DNA of 30,146 nt, taken from contig DIAM01000021.1 in NCBI GenBank assembly GCA_002416505.1, positions 137,509 through 167,654 on the forward strand. The letters run 5' to 3'. Source of the DNA: Gammaproteobacteria bacterium UBA5078. Lineage in GTDB: Bacteria > Pseudomonadota > Gammaproteobacteria > Pseudomonadales > Pseudohongiellaceae. The notes below the pieces were generated by a model. That model was not told the origin of the DNA, searched no databases, and saw only the letters and a program-made list of their open reading frames with translations. Positions 6,641 to 14,847 of the stretch are shown here, piece by piece. The first letter of the stretch is position 1. Each line of letters begins with the position of its first letter. The position numbers were made by a program, and so were the translations under genes.

Positions 6641-8239
6641 ATGTCGAATCCCGTTATATCAGCCCACGGGCTGAGTTTTGCTTTTCCTGGCCACCCTCCC
6701 ATTTTTGCTAATGCGTCCTTGCATCTGGACGCCGCGCACTATGCTTTACTTGGCCGCAATGGCGCTGGCAAGTCGCTCTTAATGAGCGTGCTTGCCGGTG
6801 TCCGCACGCCATTCGAAGGCACTGTAAAGCACTACAAACCGGTTTGCTGGCTGCCACAACTCGCCGCGGATGTGCCATCAGGGCTGACTGTTGCGCAATA
6901 CCTAAAGATCGATAAAGTGGTGGCGGCACTCAAGCGCCTTGACGCCGGGCAAGGCAGTGCCATCGATGTAGAGTTTGTAGGCGAGCAGTGGCTACTGAGA
7001 GAGAGCTTAGCTAAGCGCTTCGTCGAGTTTTCACTTCCTGCCGATTGTCTGCAACGTAAGCTCACGACACTAAGCGGAGGACAGCGCAGCAGACTCGCCC
7101 TGCTGCGCGTAGCGCCGAGGGCCAACAGTTTTCTGCTCTTAGATGAGCCAAGCAATCACTTGGACCAAGCGAGTCGTCGCTGGCTGCGGGATTGGATCTT
7201 CGCCCATCCAGGCGGCTCGCTATGCATTACCCACGACCAAGATTTATTGCGCCAATATCAGCAAATTTTCGAATTGCGCGGCGGCACACTCCTCTCCTAT
7301 GGTGGAGGGTTTATCGATTTTAAAACGCAACGGGAAAACGAGATTGCGAGCGCACAAGCCGAGCTACAGCATGCAAGACTCACCATGCGCAAAGAGCGGC
7401 ATCAATACCAGCAGGAGAAGGAGCGGCAAGCACGCAGGCAGAGTCAAGGCAGTGCCAGAGCAGCGAAAGGAGGCATGCCGAAAATCCTATTGGGAGCAAT
7501 GAAAGCCCGAAGCGAGAGCACCGCGGGTAAGATACAAGACAAGCACCAGACCGCCTTGCTACACGAGCAGGAGCGCGCAAGAAGCGCAACTGCAAGACTC
7601 GAGAAAATCGACCCTCTGCATTTCTCGTTTACTAAGTCCGCAATCCACAGCGGCATCGTTGTGCTGCTCGACGGAGTTTTCTTACCTTATATTCAAAATA
7701 AAGCCATTCGCATGCAGATCCGCGCAGGACAACGCTGGCGCATTTACGGCCCCAACGGCAGTGGCAAGAGTCTGTTGTTGAGAGTATTGGCAGGAGAACT
7801 AAAGCCTGTTGCTGGTCAGTGCAATCTTAAGGGGCAATTCGGACTACTAGACCAACATCTGTCCTTACTCGAGAATGAGCGCAGTGCTCTAGAAAATTTT
7901 CAAAGTCTTAATTCGGGTTGGACGGAGCAAGCCTATCGCGACAAACTGGCCCAGATCAGGCTAAGACGCGAAAGGGCATTACTACCTATGGCTTCGCTTA
8001 GCGGTGGCGAGCGCCTGAAAGTCGCGCTGGCAATACTCACCATGGGACCGCAAGCTGCCGACCTACTACTGCTAGACGAACCCGATAATCATCTAGACTT
8101 GGAGAACCAGAACTTGCTTGCCGACACACTGCGCGCCTATGCGGGCACCATCGTCATGGTGACACACAGCGACGCGCTGGCTGAGGCTATAGGTTTCGAT
8201 GAGGTCTTCAGTCTCGATCAAGCGGAAGCAGCTAAGTGA
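6641..8239 (+). CDS. ABC-F family ATPase (duplicated ATP-binding cassettes, no membrane domain)
   Basis: A soluble protein of 532 residues with two ABC domains and no transmembrane segment, the ABC-F layout of ribosome-associated ATPases such as Uup, YheS, YbiT and EttA. First cassette: Walker A GRNGAGKS (38-45), signature LSGGQRSR, Walker B LLLDEPSNHLD. Second cassette: GPNGSGKS, LSGGERLK, LLLLDEPDNHLD. A basic, glutamine-rich linker (roughly residues 230-345) separates them and is where ABC-F proteins contact the tRNA site. The ATG at 6641 is preferred over an in-frame ATG at 6578, because the domain begins at once and the upstream 21 residues look random. Family members either rescue stalled ribosomes or give antibiotic resistance; this sequence does not settle which. 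It is probably monocistronic. Confidence 0.92.
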   Translation: MSNPVISAHGLSFAFPGHPPIFANASLHLDAAHYALLGRNGAGKSLLMSVLAGVRTPFEGTVKHYKPVCWLPQLAADVPSGLTVAQYLKIDKVVAALKRLDAGQGSAIDVEFVGEQWLLRESLAKRFVEFSLPADCLQRKLTTLSGGQRSRLALLRVAPRANSFLLLDEPSNHLDQASRRWLRDWIFAHPGGSLCITHDQDLLRQYQQIFELRGGTLLSYGGGFIDFKTQRENEIASAQAELQHARLTMRKERHQYQQEKERQARRQSQGSARAAKGGMPKILLGAMKARSESTAGKIQDKHQTALLHEQERARSATARLEKIDPLHFSFTKSAIHSGIVVLLDGVFLPYIQNKAIRMQIRAGQRWRIYGPNGSGKSLLLRVLAGELKPVAGQCNLKGQFGLLDQHLSLLENERSALENFQSLNSGWTEQAYRDKLAQIRLRRERALLPMASLSGGERLKVALAILTMGPQAADLLLLDEPDNHLDLENQNLLADTLRAYAGTIVMVTHSDALAEAIGFDEVFSLDQAEAAK

Positions 8240-8317
8240 AAACTGAGAGAACTAAGCGCTCATTCCCTGACTGTACTAGAACTATCAATAAGCCCAACAG
8301 CGGCAGTGAAACTTCTC

Positions 8318-8345
8318 TTGCCGAAAGCAAAAATTAGCATAGAAT
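8318..8345 (+). promoter_or_regulatory. Candidate sigma-70 promoter for the ATP-grasp gene
   Basis: A -35-like TTGCCG (8318-8323) and a -10-like TAGAAT (8340-8345) are separated by 16 bases. Transcription would begin near 8352, only about 15 bases before the ATG at 8367. That fits the absence of a clear Shine-Dalgarno there. Confidence 0.4.
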
Positions 8346-8366
8346 GCGCACACTTTTCTCAGTGCG

Positions 8367-9185
8367 ATGTCGATTATGCAGCTTGTGTCTTTTGATGTTT
8401 TCCGCACCCTTGGCTTCCCTGAAACCACAATCCTAAAACCCGAGCACACGCTGCGTCATAAGGAGTTGCTGCGCGAGGCAGACTGGGTACTTTTCCCCGA
8501 GTATTGGCAACTCAATGCCTTAGTCTATGGCCTGAATTGCCGCGTATTTCCTAGCGAGGCCAGCTACCGTATCGGCCACGACAAAGTTGAGATGACCCGC
8601 GCCTTTGAGATGGTGGCACCAGCCCACATTCCCCTCACTCTCATTGAGCCGAATACTCCAGAGTCCGCCCAGCAGGTATGGGAGAAGATGGCACTGCCCT
8701 TCGTGGCAAAACTGCCCAAGGCGAGCATGGGTCAGGGCGTGTGGCTGATCGAGAATCGACAGGACTGGCAGCGCTACTGTCAGAAGGGTTCGGTGCTCTA
8801 CGTTCAAGAGTATTTGCCCATCGATCGCGATGTCCGCGTGGTGATCGTGGGCGACAAAGTCGTTACCGCCTATTGGCGCACGCAGTCCGAGCGCGGTTTC
8901 TATAACAACGTGGCCCAGGGTGGCGCCATTGACTATAGCCCCGTGCCGGCGGTGGTCACAGACTTAGCGCTGAAACTAGCCAGCGAGCTTGGCGTAGACC
9001 ATGCGGGCTTCGACATTGCGCTTGTCGGCTCCCACCCCTATGTGTTGGAATTCAATCGTCTGTTCGGTAATCAGGGGCTTGGCGGCGCGCACATCCTCAA
9101 AGACGCCATCCTCGCCTACCTCGCCAGCAAGTCCGTGCCCGAAGACCCCGATGGCAAAGCCCCTATGTGGCCGGTTGCCGTCTAG
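8367..9185 (+). CDS. ATP-grasp ligase, RimK-like
   Basis: 272 residues. The C-terminal two thirds match the RimK/ATP-grasp fold of carboxylate-amine ligases: LPFVAKLPKASMGQGVWL for ATP binding, VQEYLPIDRDVRVVIVGDKV, a YNNVAQGG loop and VLEFNRLFGNQGL near the end, which supplies metal-binding Glu and Asn. Such enzymes join an amino acid to a protein or peptide through an acyl phosphate, RimK itself adding glutamate to ribosomal protein S6. This one is shorter at the N-terminus than RimK, and its substrate cannot be read from the sequence. ATG at 8367 has no clear ribosome binding site; ATG at 8376 is an alternative. The GNAT gene follows after 37 bp on the same strand, so the two may be a modification pair. 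Confidence 0.8.
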   Translation: MSIMQLVSFDVFRTLGFPETTILKPEHTLRHKELLREADWVLFPEYWQLNALVYGLNCRVFPSEASYRIGHDKVEMTRAFEMVAPAHIPLTLIEPNTPESAQQVWEKMALPFVAKLPKASMGQGVWLIENRQDWQRYCQKGSVLYVQEYLPIDRDVRVVIVGDKVVTAYWRTQSERGFYNNVAQGGAIDYSPVPAVVTDLALKLASELGVDHAGFDIALVGSHPYVLEFNRLFGNQGLGGAHILKDAILAYLASKSVPEDPDGKAPMWPVAV

Positions 9186-9222
9186 AATGCTTTCTTAGCC
9201 CTGTGCAAACGACAATCGCTTT

Positions 9223-9717
9223 ATGTCTCATTTTACTATCACGGCAATCGACGAAGACTCTTGGCCGCAGATCATGCGGATTCAGGCCGAGGTCTATGTC
9301 GATATCGAACCCGAGCCTGTGGAGACGCTTAGAAGCAAATGGGTGAATTCCCCCCAATGTTGCCTCCTCTGCCTAAACGAGCGAGGCGTGTGCGCCTACT
9401 TGCTCGCTCATGCCTGGCATAGTGATTCGCCTCCCAAGCTCTATGAACCCGCACCGGCCTCGCCCCTAGGCGATGTGCTGTTCATTCACGATCTTGCCGT
9501 CTCCAATCGAGCTGCCGGCATAGGCGTTGGCAAACATATGGTGAAACACTTACTCGAGGATGCCCAAGCGCGAGGCTTTCGTAGCGCCCTGTTAGTTGCC
9601 GTGCAGAACTCCGTGCCTTTCTGGCAGAAGCTTGGCTTCGAACTAGACCCTGCGCGAACGGCCAGCACTAGCTACGGTGCGGATGCGCGAGTGATGCGCG
9701 TGGAGTTAGGCGCCTAG
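9223..9717 (+). CDS. GNAT family N-acetyltransferase
   Basis: 164 residues with the GNAT fold. The acetyl-CoA binding motif A is at residues 85-115: VLFIHDLAVSNRAAGIGVGK, containing the R-x-x-G-x-G type pyrophosphate loop (RAAGIGVGK). NSVPFWQKLGF, the usual C-terminal element, follows. The acceptor could be a small molecule, a peptide or a protein and is unknown. It starts 37 bp after the RimK-like gene and is probably cotranscribed with it. No strong Shine-Dalgarno was seen ahead of ATG 9223. Confidence 0.85.
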   Translation: MSHFTITAIDEDSWPQIMRIQAEVYVDIEPEPVETLRSKWVNSPQCCLLCLNERGVCAYLLAHAWHSDSPPKLYEPAPASPLGDVLFIHDLAVSNRAAGIGVGKHMVKHLLEDAQARGFRSALLVAVQNSVPFWQKLGFELDPARTASTSYGADARVMRVELGA

Positions 9718-9764
9718 TCAGCGGCTAAGATCCCCCCACATCGCCCCCTCTAGTCAGGTTGACC

Positions 9765-9824
9765 CCCAATAGGTACTAGCGAGTTGAATTAATTCCTTTG
9801 AGAGTGCCCAATAGGCACTTAGCG
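9765..9824 (+). repeat. Imperfect direct repeat in the DUF2254 leader
   Basis: CCCAATAGGTACTAGCG at 9765-9781 is repeated with two changes as CCCAATAGGCACTTAGCG at 9807-9824. The second copy forms a small hairpin (arms AGTGCC 9803-9808 and GGCACT 9814-9819). The first copy contains GGTACT (9772-9777), which can also pair with AGTGCC, so the two copies compete for the same arm. Confidence 0.6.
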
Positions 9825-9856
9825 CCACTGGATAGCGCGCAATCGCTCAAAGGAGT
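9792..9856 (+). promoter_or_regulatory. Structured 5' leader that closes the DUF2254 ribosome binding site
   Basis: ATTCCTTTGAG (9792-9802) is complementary over 11 positions (one G-U) to CTCAAAGGAGT (9846-9856), which contains the AAAGGAG Shine-Dalgarno of the gene starting at 9862. Between the two arms lie a perfect 6-bp hairpin with a 5-base loop (9803-9819) and a possible GCGC/GCGC helix (9822-9838), giving a three-way junction. Folded, it would block ribosome binding. It could be a metal or small-molecule switch, an RNA thermometer or a protein-binding site. It matches no leader family I recognise. Confidence 0.5.
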
Positions 9857-9861
9857 AAGAA

Positions 9862-11145
9862 ATGAAGGCCCTTGTCTCGGCAGAACGCGTGCGCTTCATC
9901 GTCAACCGCATACAGGAGCGTCTATGGGTGCGCCCCTTGCTTCTCTGCCTGTTCTCGATCGCCGCGGTCTTTCTCGCCAAATATGCCGATGGCACCACTC
10001 TAGCCCAGTATGTTCCCGAACTAGCCCCCGAGTCACTCGACGCCCTGCTTACGGTGATGGCCTCGAGCATGCTGGTGATTGCGACCTTCTCGGTCGGCTC
10101 GATGGTATCCGCCTATGCCTCTGCAAGTAATACCGTAACCCCTCGCTCCTTCTCGGTGGTTGTGGCCGACGACGTCTCACAAAATGCACTTTCGACTTTC
10201 GTGGGCGCCTTCATTTTTAGCATCGTGGCGCTCACCGCACTCAATAACGCCTACTTCGAATCGGCCGGCCTTTTCGTTCTCTTCGCCTTAACGGTATTCG
10301 TATTTGCTTCCGTCATTATCACATTCGTTCACTGGGTAGACCGCATTGCCCGACTCGGCCGCATGGGTTCGACCATCGAGAAGGTCGAGAATGCCACAGC
10401 GAACGCATTAACAAGACGACGCGATGCCCCGACCTTACGTGGCCTGCCTATTAGCTCTAAAATAAATGCGGGGCGAGCGATCTACGCCGATGTCGTGGGC
10501 TATGTGCAGCAGATCGATATGGACGCCTTGGAGGAATGGGCGCAGGAGAACGACATGAGGATTGTTGTGAATGCGCTACCCGGCACCTTCGCCTCACCAA
10601 GCCAGGCACTTGCGCATGCAATTGCCGATGGCAAGACAAGGCACGACGACGATTTTCATTGCGTAAGAGAGGCCTTCCAGATTGGCCGCGACCGCCTTTT
10701 CGATGACGACCCTCGCTTCGGCCTCGTGGTCCTCTCGGAGATCGCCGCACGCGCCTTGTCCCCCGCCGTGAACGATCATGGCACGGCGATCGACATCATC
10801 GGCACAGTATTGCGCCTCTTGGTACAATGGCAGCAACCCTCAGAGATAAGCGATAAGCCCGCTAAAATATGCTCGCGCGTGCAGGTGCCACAGATCGCTA
10901 CGAGCGACTTATTCGACGACGCCTTTACCGCCATCGCGCGCGATGGCGCGGGAGTTATCGAGGTGTCTGTGCGCCTCCAGAAAGCGCTTTACGCATTAAC
11001 GCAATTGGGCGACGACGAGATGTGCGATGCCGCACAAAGACATAGCCGCTTGGCGCTCAAGCGGGCAGAGAAAGCCTTAACTTTAACAGAAGATTTCGCG
11101 CTCGCGCAGGCCGCCGCCAAGTTCTCACAGGATCAGCAATCATGA
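9862..11145 (+). CDS. DUF2254 domain integral membrane protein
   Basis: 427 residues. Four hydrophobic segments lie in the first 160 residues (about 25-39, 61-86, 110-129 and 134-156). A long soluble C-terminal part follows, with the family's VADDVSQNALSTFVGAF and LSPAVNDHGTA segments. The function of DUF2254 is not established. ATG at 9862 follows AAAGGAG with a spacing of 6; this Shine-Dalgarno is the one that can be sequestered by the upstream leader. The stop codon overlaps the next start in ATGA, so translation of the VIT1-like transporter is probably coupled to this gene. The pairing hints at a role in ion homeostasis, but that is inference from context only. Confidence 0.88.
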   Translation: MKALVSAERVRFIVNRIQERLWVRPLLLCLFSIAAVFLAKYADGTTLAQYVPELAPESLDALLTVMASSMLVIATFSVGSMVSAYASASNTVTPRSFSVVVADDVSQNALSTFVGAFIFSIVALTALNNAYFESAGLFVLFALTVFVFASVIITFVHWVDRIARLGRMGSTIEKVENATANALTRRRDAPTLRGLPISSKINAGRAIYADVVGYVQQIDMDALEEWAQENDMRIVVNALPGTFASPSQALAHAIADGKTRHDDDFHCVREAFQIGRDRLFDDDPRFGLVVLSEIAARALSPAVNDHGTAIDIIGTVLRLLVQWQQPSEISDKPAKICSRVQVPQIATSDLFDDAFTAIARDGAGVIEVSVRLQKALYALTQLGDDEMCDAAQRHSRLALKRAEKALTLTEDFALAQAAAKFSQDQQS

Positions 11146-11831
11146 AACATCGAGAGGGACATCTAATACATCGAGCGGGCTGGCTGCGCGCCGCAGTACT
11201 GGGCGCCAATGACGGCATCGTCTCTACTGCGAGCCTCGTTCTCGGCGTCGCGGCATCGGGCGCCAGCAGTGCGACGATTCTTGTCGCCGGCATTGCGGGC
11301 TTGGTTGCCGGTGCTATGTCCATGGCCGCAGGAGAATACGTGTCCGTGAGTTCGCAGGCCGACACGGAACGTGCCGACCTGGCACGCGAACAACGGGAAC
11401 TAGAGGAAACCCCGCAGCAAGAACTCGCCGAGTTGAGCAGCATCTACGAAAAACGCGGCTTAGATAAGACACTCGCGATGCAGGTGGCAACTCAGCTGAC
11501 CGCCCATGACGCACTCGGCGCTCATGCGCGCGACGAGCTAGGGATTTCCGAATCGCTGACGGCGCGCCCCGCCCAGGCCGCGTTCGCATCGGCGCTTAGT
11601 TTCACAGTAGGCGCCGCATTGCCCATTCTAGTGGCGCTGCTCGTGCCAGGCCCGCGCATGATGCTCGCGGTCTCGCTTAGCTCTCTCTTTTTCCTTGGCC
11701 TACTCGGGGCAATGTCCGCCCGCGCCGGTGGAGCCCCTATGCTCCTAGCAGCTAGGCGCGTGACCTTCTGGGGCGCCTTGGCGATGACGATCACGGCAGG
11801 CGTCGGATCACTGTTTGGCGTGCCAGTTTAG
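11142..11831 (+). CDS. VIT1/CCC1 family Fe(II)/Mn(II) transporter
   Basis: 229 residues. The first helix contains the family signature WLRAAVLGANDGIVSTASL. AGAMSMAAGEYVSVSSQAD comes next, then a charged metal-binding helical stretch (about 75-125) and three further hydrophobic segments at the C-terminus. CCC1/VIT1 proteins move ferrous iron or manganese across membranes, and bacterial members are thought to export or store excess metal. ATG at 11142 overlaps the DUF2254 stop (ATGA). The direction of transport and the preferred metal cannot be read from the sequence. Confidence 0.9.
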   Translation: MKHREGHLIHRAGWLRAAVLGANDGIVSTASLVLGVAASGASSATILVAGIAGLVAGAMSMAAGEYVSVSSQADTERADLAREQRELEETPQQELAELSSIYEKRGLDKTLAMQVATQLTAHDALGAHARDELGISESLTARPAQAAFASALSFTVGAALPILVALLVPGPRMMLAVSLSSLFFLGLLGAMSARAGGAPMLLAARRVTFWGALAMTITAGVGSLFGVPV

Positions 11832-11838
11832 GAACCAT

Positions 11839-12351
11839 ATGACGGATTCGAACATGACGCTTATCGGACTAGTAAACCCCAAGACGCCGACCAATATGGG
11901 GGCCATCATGAGAGCCGCAGGCTGTTATCAGGTGGCCAATGTGCGCTACACGGGCGAGCGCTTTGGCTATGCGGTCAAGTATCATACGGACACCAGAGAC
12001 ATCTTTGGAAAAATACCCCTGCACAACGTCGAATCCCTCGTAGAGGGTCTGCCGCCAGCCACTAAGATTGTGTGCGTGGAATTAGTGGAAGGCGCCACGT
12101 CGCTACCCGCGTTTGTGCACCCGGAGCAGGCTATCTACATATTCGGCCCGGAGGATGGCTCTATCCCGCAAGAGCTTATCGATAGCGCCGACTATGTCGT
12201 GTATATCCCCACCATCGGCTGCATGAATCTCGCGGCCACGGTCAACGTTCTACTCTATGATAGGCTAGCCAAGTTGCCGACGGCGCAGGATGCTCAGCAA
12301 CACATCATCAGTAATCGCGACATCAACAATCGCCTGCGCATCAAGCTTTAG
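11839..12351 (+). CDS. SpoU/TrmH family RNA 2'-O-methyltransferase
   Basis: 170 residues with the SPOUT knot. NPKTPTNMGAIMRAAGC carries the Asn and Arg of motif 1, IFGPEDGSIPQE is motif 2, and IPTIGCMNLAATVNVLLYD is motif 3, which forms the S-adenosylmethionine-binding knot. It should methylate a ribose 2'-OH in tRNA or rRNA; its size is close to TrmL, but the target is not assigned. The ATG at 11839, seven bases after the preceding stop and behind TTAGGA, is preferred over an in-frame ATG at 11815 that lies inside the transporter gene. It is third in the DUF2254 run, perhaps only by transcriptional convenience. Confidence 0.9.
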   Translation: MTDSNMTLIGLVNPKTPTNMGAIMRAAGCYQVANVRYTGERFGYAVKYHTDTRDIFGKIPLHNVESLVEGLPPATKIVCVELVEGATSLPAFVHPEQAIYIFGPEDGSIPQELIDSADYVVYIPTIGCMNLAATVNVLLYDRLAKLPTAQDAQQHIISNRDINNRLRIKL

Positions 12352-12396
12352 GCCGATGAGCCTCACCTAAATCACACAATGCACGAGTAACACCTT

Positions 12397-12639
12397 ATGA
12401 GCACAGAGCAAGCCAACAATCCATTACACGGCCTTACACTGGAGGCGGTAATCACTCGTTTAGAAGAGCATTATGGCTGGGAGGGTTTAGCGCAGCGCAT
12501 CGACGTTAACTGCTTCAAGAGCGACCCATCAATCAAATCTTCGCTAAAATTCCTGCGCAAAACCCAATGGGCTAGGTCTAAGGTGGAGGCGCTGTACGTG
12601 TCGACTTTCGCGACCTCATCGCCCTGGATCAAAAAATAG
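12397..12639 (+). CDS. VF530 family small DNA-binding-like protein
   Basis: 80 residues that match the VF530 (DUF2132) family along their whole length: NNPLHGLTLEAVITRLEEHY, then FKSDPSIKSSLKFLRKTQWA and an aromatic ending. A structure of the Vibrio fischeri member suggested DNA binding, but the physiological role is unknown. It is basic, small and compact. It lies 45 bp after the methyltransferase on the same strand. The ribosome binding site is weak. The family call is confident; the function is not. Confidence 0.88.
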   Translation: MSTEQANNPLHGLTLEAVITRLEEHYGWEGLAQRIDVNCFKSDPSIKSSLKFLRKTQWARSKVEALYVSTFATSSPWIKK

Positions 12640-12712
12640 CCTTTAAATGAGTCTTGTTTTACACTGACCGTGAACGAGAAAAATCCATAGCTGTGATCTG
12701 AGGAGAATGCCA

Positions 12713-13507
12713 ATGAGCGCGCGAACCGATGCATCAACAGACGTAGAAACAACTCTCAACCCTGTCATAAACCCCGTACACGCGGCTGACCTACTCGGCG
12801 TTCTAAAACTAGGTGCAGCTGACTTCGAAGCCAAACCAACCCACGGGGTATTCATCACTTTGATTTACGGCCTGATCGCGCTGTTTACGGCGCTAATCGG
12901 CTTGGGTGAAAATTTCCTGCCCCTGCTATTCCCGCTTCTAGCGGGTACTGCAATCTTAGGGCCTCTCGCGGCGAGTGGCCTATACGAGCTGAGCCGGCGA
13001 CGCGAACAAGGCCTAGACTATTCCTGGCACCACGTCTTCGACGTCATCCATGCGCCCTCGCGCTGGGGAATTGCAGCGATGGGGCTAGTGCTCGCTATAC
13101 TTTTTGTGGCCTGGCTAGTGACCGCAACGCTTCTCTATAACGCGTTCTTCAGCGCAGCACATCCCGACACCTTGTTGCTGATGTGGGAGCAAGTTTACTC
13201 GACCAGTGCTGGCTGGAGTTTATTGATCGCAGGCTCTGCGATCGGCTTCATCTATAGTGTGGTTGTCTATGCGGCGACCGTGGTGTCTTTGCCGATGATG
13301 CTGCACCACAAAATTGGTCTGGGCAAAGCGGTGCTCACCTCTGTGCGAGTTGTTAAGCACAACTGGCGTGCGATGGCGACTTGGTACTGCATAGTTGTGG
13401 CTATGGTCTTGCTAGGCTCTCTGCCGCTGTTCTTGGGGCTTGCCGTGGTCGTCCCGATACTCGGGCATGCGACCTGGCATCTATACCGCAAGTCAGTCAG
13501 CGTTTAG
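12713..13507 (+). CDS. DUF2189 integral membrane protein
   Basis: 264 residues with about six hydrophobic segments and the DUF2189 features: a WGIAAMG segment after a charged loop with the ELSRRREQG element, and a C-terminal KAVLTSVRVVKHNWRAM followed by two helices. The family is common in proteobacteria and has no assigned function. The ATG at 12713 is preferred: AGGAG at 12701-12705 is seven bases before it, whereas the in-frame ATG at 12707 is too close to the same site. No neighbour explains its role. Confidence 0.85.
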   Translation: MSARTDASTDVETTLNPVINPVHAADLLGVLKLGAADFEAKPTHGVFITLIYGLIALFTALIGLGENFLPLLFPLLAGTAILGPLAASGLYELSRRREQGLDYSWHHVFDVIHAPSRWGIAAMGLVLAILFVAWLVTATLLYNAFFSAAHPDTLLLMWEQVYSTSAGWSLLIAGSAIGFIYSVVVYAATVVSLPMMLHHKIGLGKAVLTSVRVVKHNWRAMATWYCIVVAMVLLGSLPLFLGLAVVVPILGHATWHLYRKSVSV

Positions 13508-13619
13508 CCACAGCGAGCTAGTTTTGCAACGCCTCAGGTGTGGTCTGAGTTGACCGCGCTCGAGTGTCGACCTGTCACGGCCTTCGAACACATCTACTGC
13601 AATGATTGGAGCTTATAGC

Positions 13620-14816
13620 ATGCAACGTCGCAATTTCCTGAAGGGTTCTGTCGCAGTGCTTGGTGCGCTGCCAATCAAAGCGACACTCGCTGCGCAGCCC
13701 TCATCTACTGCGGCAAACGCAGCTGCCCCCGCCACTGCGCACATGCTAGACGGCGCGAGGCAGCTCGCCCCGATCATTGCGACGCCCGACCGCGTCATCG
13801 AGATGAATGTTTGCACGCGCCCCTTTCGCGCAGAGGGTCCGCGCATCGAGTCCGAACGCATCGGGCGCAAGAGTGTTGTACACAATTATGGCCATGGCGG
13901 CAGTGGCTGGTCACTGTCCTGGGGCAGCGGGCAGATCGCCGTGGAGATGGCTAGGGCAACAGGTCGTAAGGAGATCGCCGTCATCGGCTGCGGCGCGATC
14001 GGCCTTACCACGGCGCTAGTTGCGCAACAGGCTGGGCTGCGCGTCACCATTTATGCAAAAGAGCGCCCGCCCTATGTGCGCTCGCATCGCGCCACAGGAG
14101 CATGGACACCGGATTCGCGCATCTGCAGCGCACAGTTCGCGCCCAGCTTCGCCAAACAATGGGAGACGATGGCGCGTTATTCTTTCCGCCGTTACCAATC
14201 CCTGCTCGGCGTCGCTGGCAACCCTATCGAGTGGCGCGACATGTATAGCCTCTCTGATGTGCCCTTCGACAGGCCACAACCGGGCACGGAATCTGGCGAA
14301 CCCGCATACCCCCATTTCGAGGCCGAATTGATTCGAGACATCACGCCCCAGGCGGTCACCGTCGGCGCGCACCCCTTCCCCGCACCCCATGTGCAGAGGC
14401 GCTCCACCATGTTGTTCAATATCGCGGAATACACTCGCATACTGATGGCGGACTTCCTCTCCAATGGCGGCGTGATGGAGACCTTCGAGATGCAGGACAA
14501 GGACGACTTCGTCGCGATAGATGAACGCACAATCATCAATTGTACGGGCTATGGGGCGCGAGCTTTGCTGGCCGATGACTCGATCATCCCGGTGCGCGGG
14601 CAGACCGCAAAATTGATGCCCCAGCCAGAGGTAGACTACGGTTTCTATTACAGCAGTCGCCACGTAGCCGTCTACCCGCGCCGCGACGGCATGCTAGTGC
14701 AAGCCCAGGCCGAGGGCGACTTCAACAACGCTGCGGAAAACCTAGACGAGAGCGAATCTATCAGTGCCGTGCGGCGTCTCGGCGAGATCGTGGCGCAGAT
14801 GCGCTCTAAGGCCTAA
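13620..14816 (+). CDS. Tat-exported FAD oxidoreductase of the D-amino-acid oxidase family, permuted motif order
   Basis: 398 residues. It begins with a twin-arginine signal, QRRNFLKG, and a hydrophobic run ending near residue 26. In ordinary D-amino-acid oxidases the dinucleotide site comes first, and the substrate Arg and HNYGHGG segments come last. Here the order is reversed. TRPFRAEGPRIE (66-77) and VVHNYGHGGSGWSLSWGS (86-103) resemble the usual C-terminal end, and only then comes IAVIGCGAIGLTTAL (119-133). The protein ends where the canonical domain would reach its last substrate-domain strands. So the catalytic pieces appear to be present in circularly permuted order. The ATG at 13620 is chosen for GGAG upstream and for the Tat signal. 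The substrate is unproven. The next gene, 65 bp downstream, is a mercaptopyruvate sulfurtransferase. Confidence 0.82.
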   Translation: MQRRNFLKGSVAVLGALPIKATLAAQPSSTAANAAAPATAHMLDGARQLAPIIATPDRVIEMNVCTRPFRAEGPRIESERIGRKSVVHNYGHGGSGWSLSWGSGQIAVEMARATGRKEIAVIGCGAIGLTTALVAQQAGLRVTIYAKERPPYVRSHRATGAWTPDSRICSAQFAPSFAKQWETMARYSFRRYQSLLGVAGNPIEWRDMYSLSDVPFDRPQPGTESGEPAYPHFEAELIRDITPQAVTVGAHPFPAPHVQRRSTMLFNIAEYTRILMADFLSNGGVMETFEMQDKDDFVAIDERTIINCTGYGARALLADDSIIPVRGQTAKLMPQPEVDYGFYYSSRHVAVYPRRDGMLVQAQAEGDFNNAAENLDESESISAVRRLGEIVAQMRSKA

Positions 14817-14838
14817 AGGCGGCTTTGTTCGCAAGGCC

Positions 14839-14847
14839 TGCTACAAT
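14839..14847 (+). promoter_or_regulatory. Candidate extended -10 promoter for the sulfurtransferase gene
   Basis: TGCTACAAT is an extended -10 element (TGn plus TACAAT, 5 of 6 to consensus) about 35 bases before the ATG at 14882. No good -35 is present at the right distance, which is tolerated by extended -10 promoters. It would let the sulfurtransferase be transcribed apart from the oxidoreductase. Confidence 0.35.

Noticed and set aside
14016..14663. A 215-codon minus-strand frame inside the DAO-like gene
   Set aside because: It lies wholly within a gene with convincing motifs on the plus strand and shows no domain of its own.
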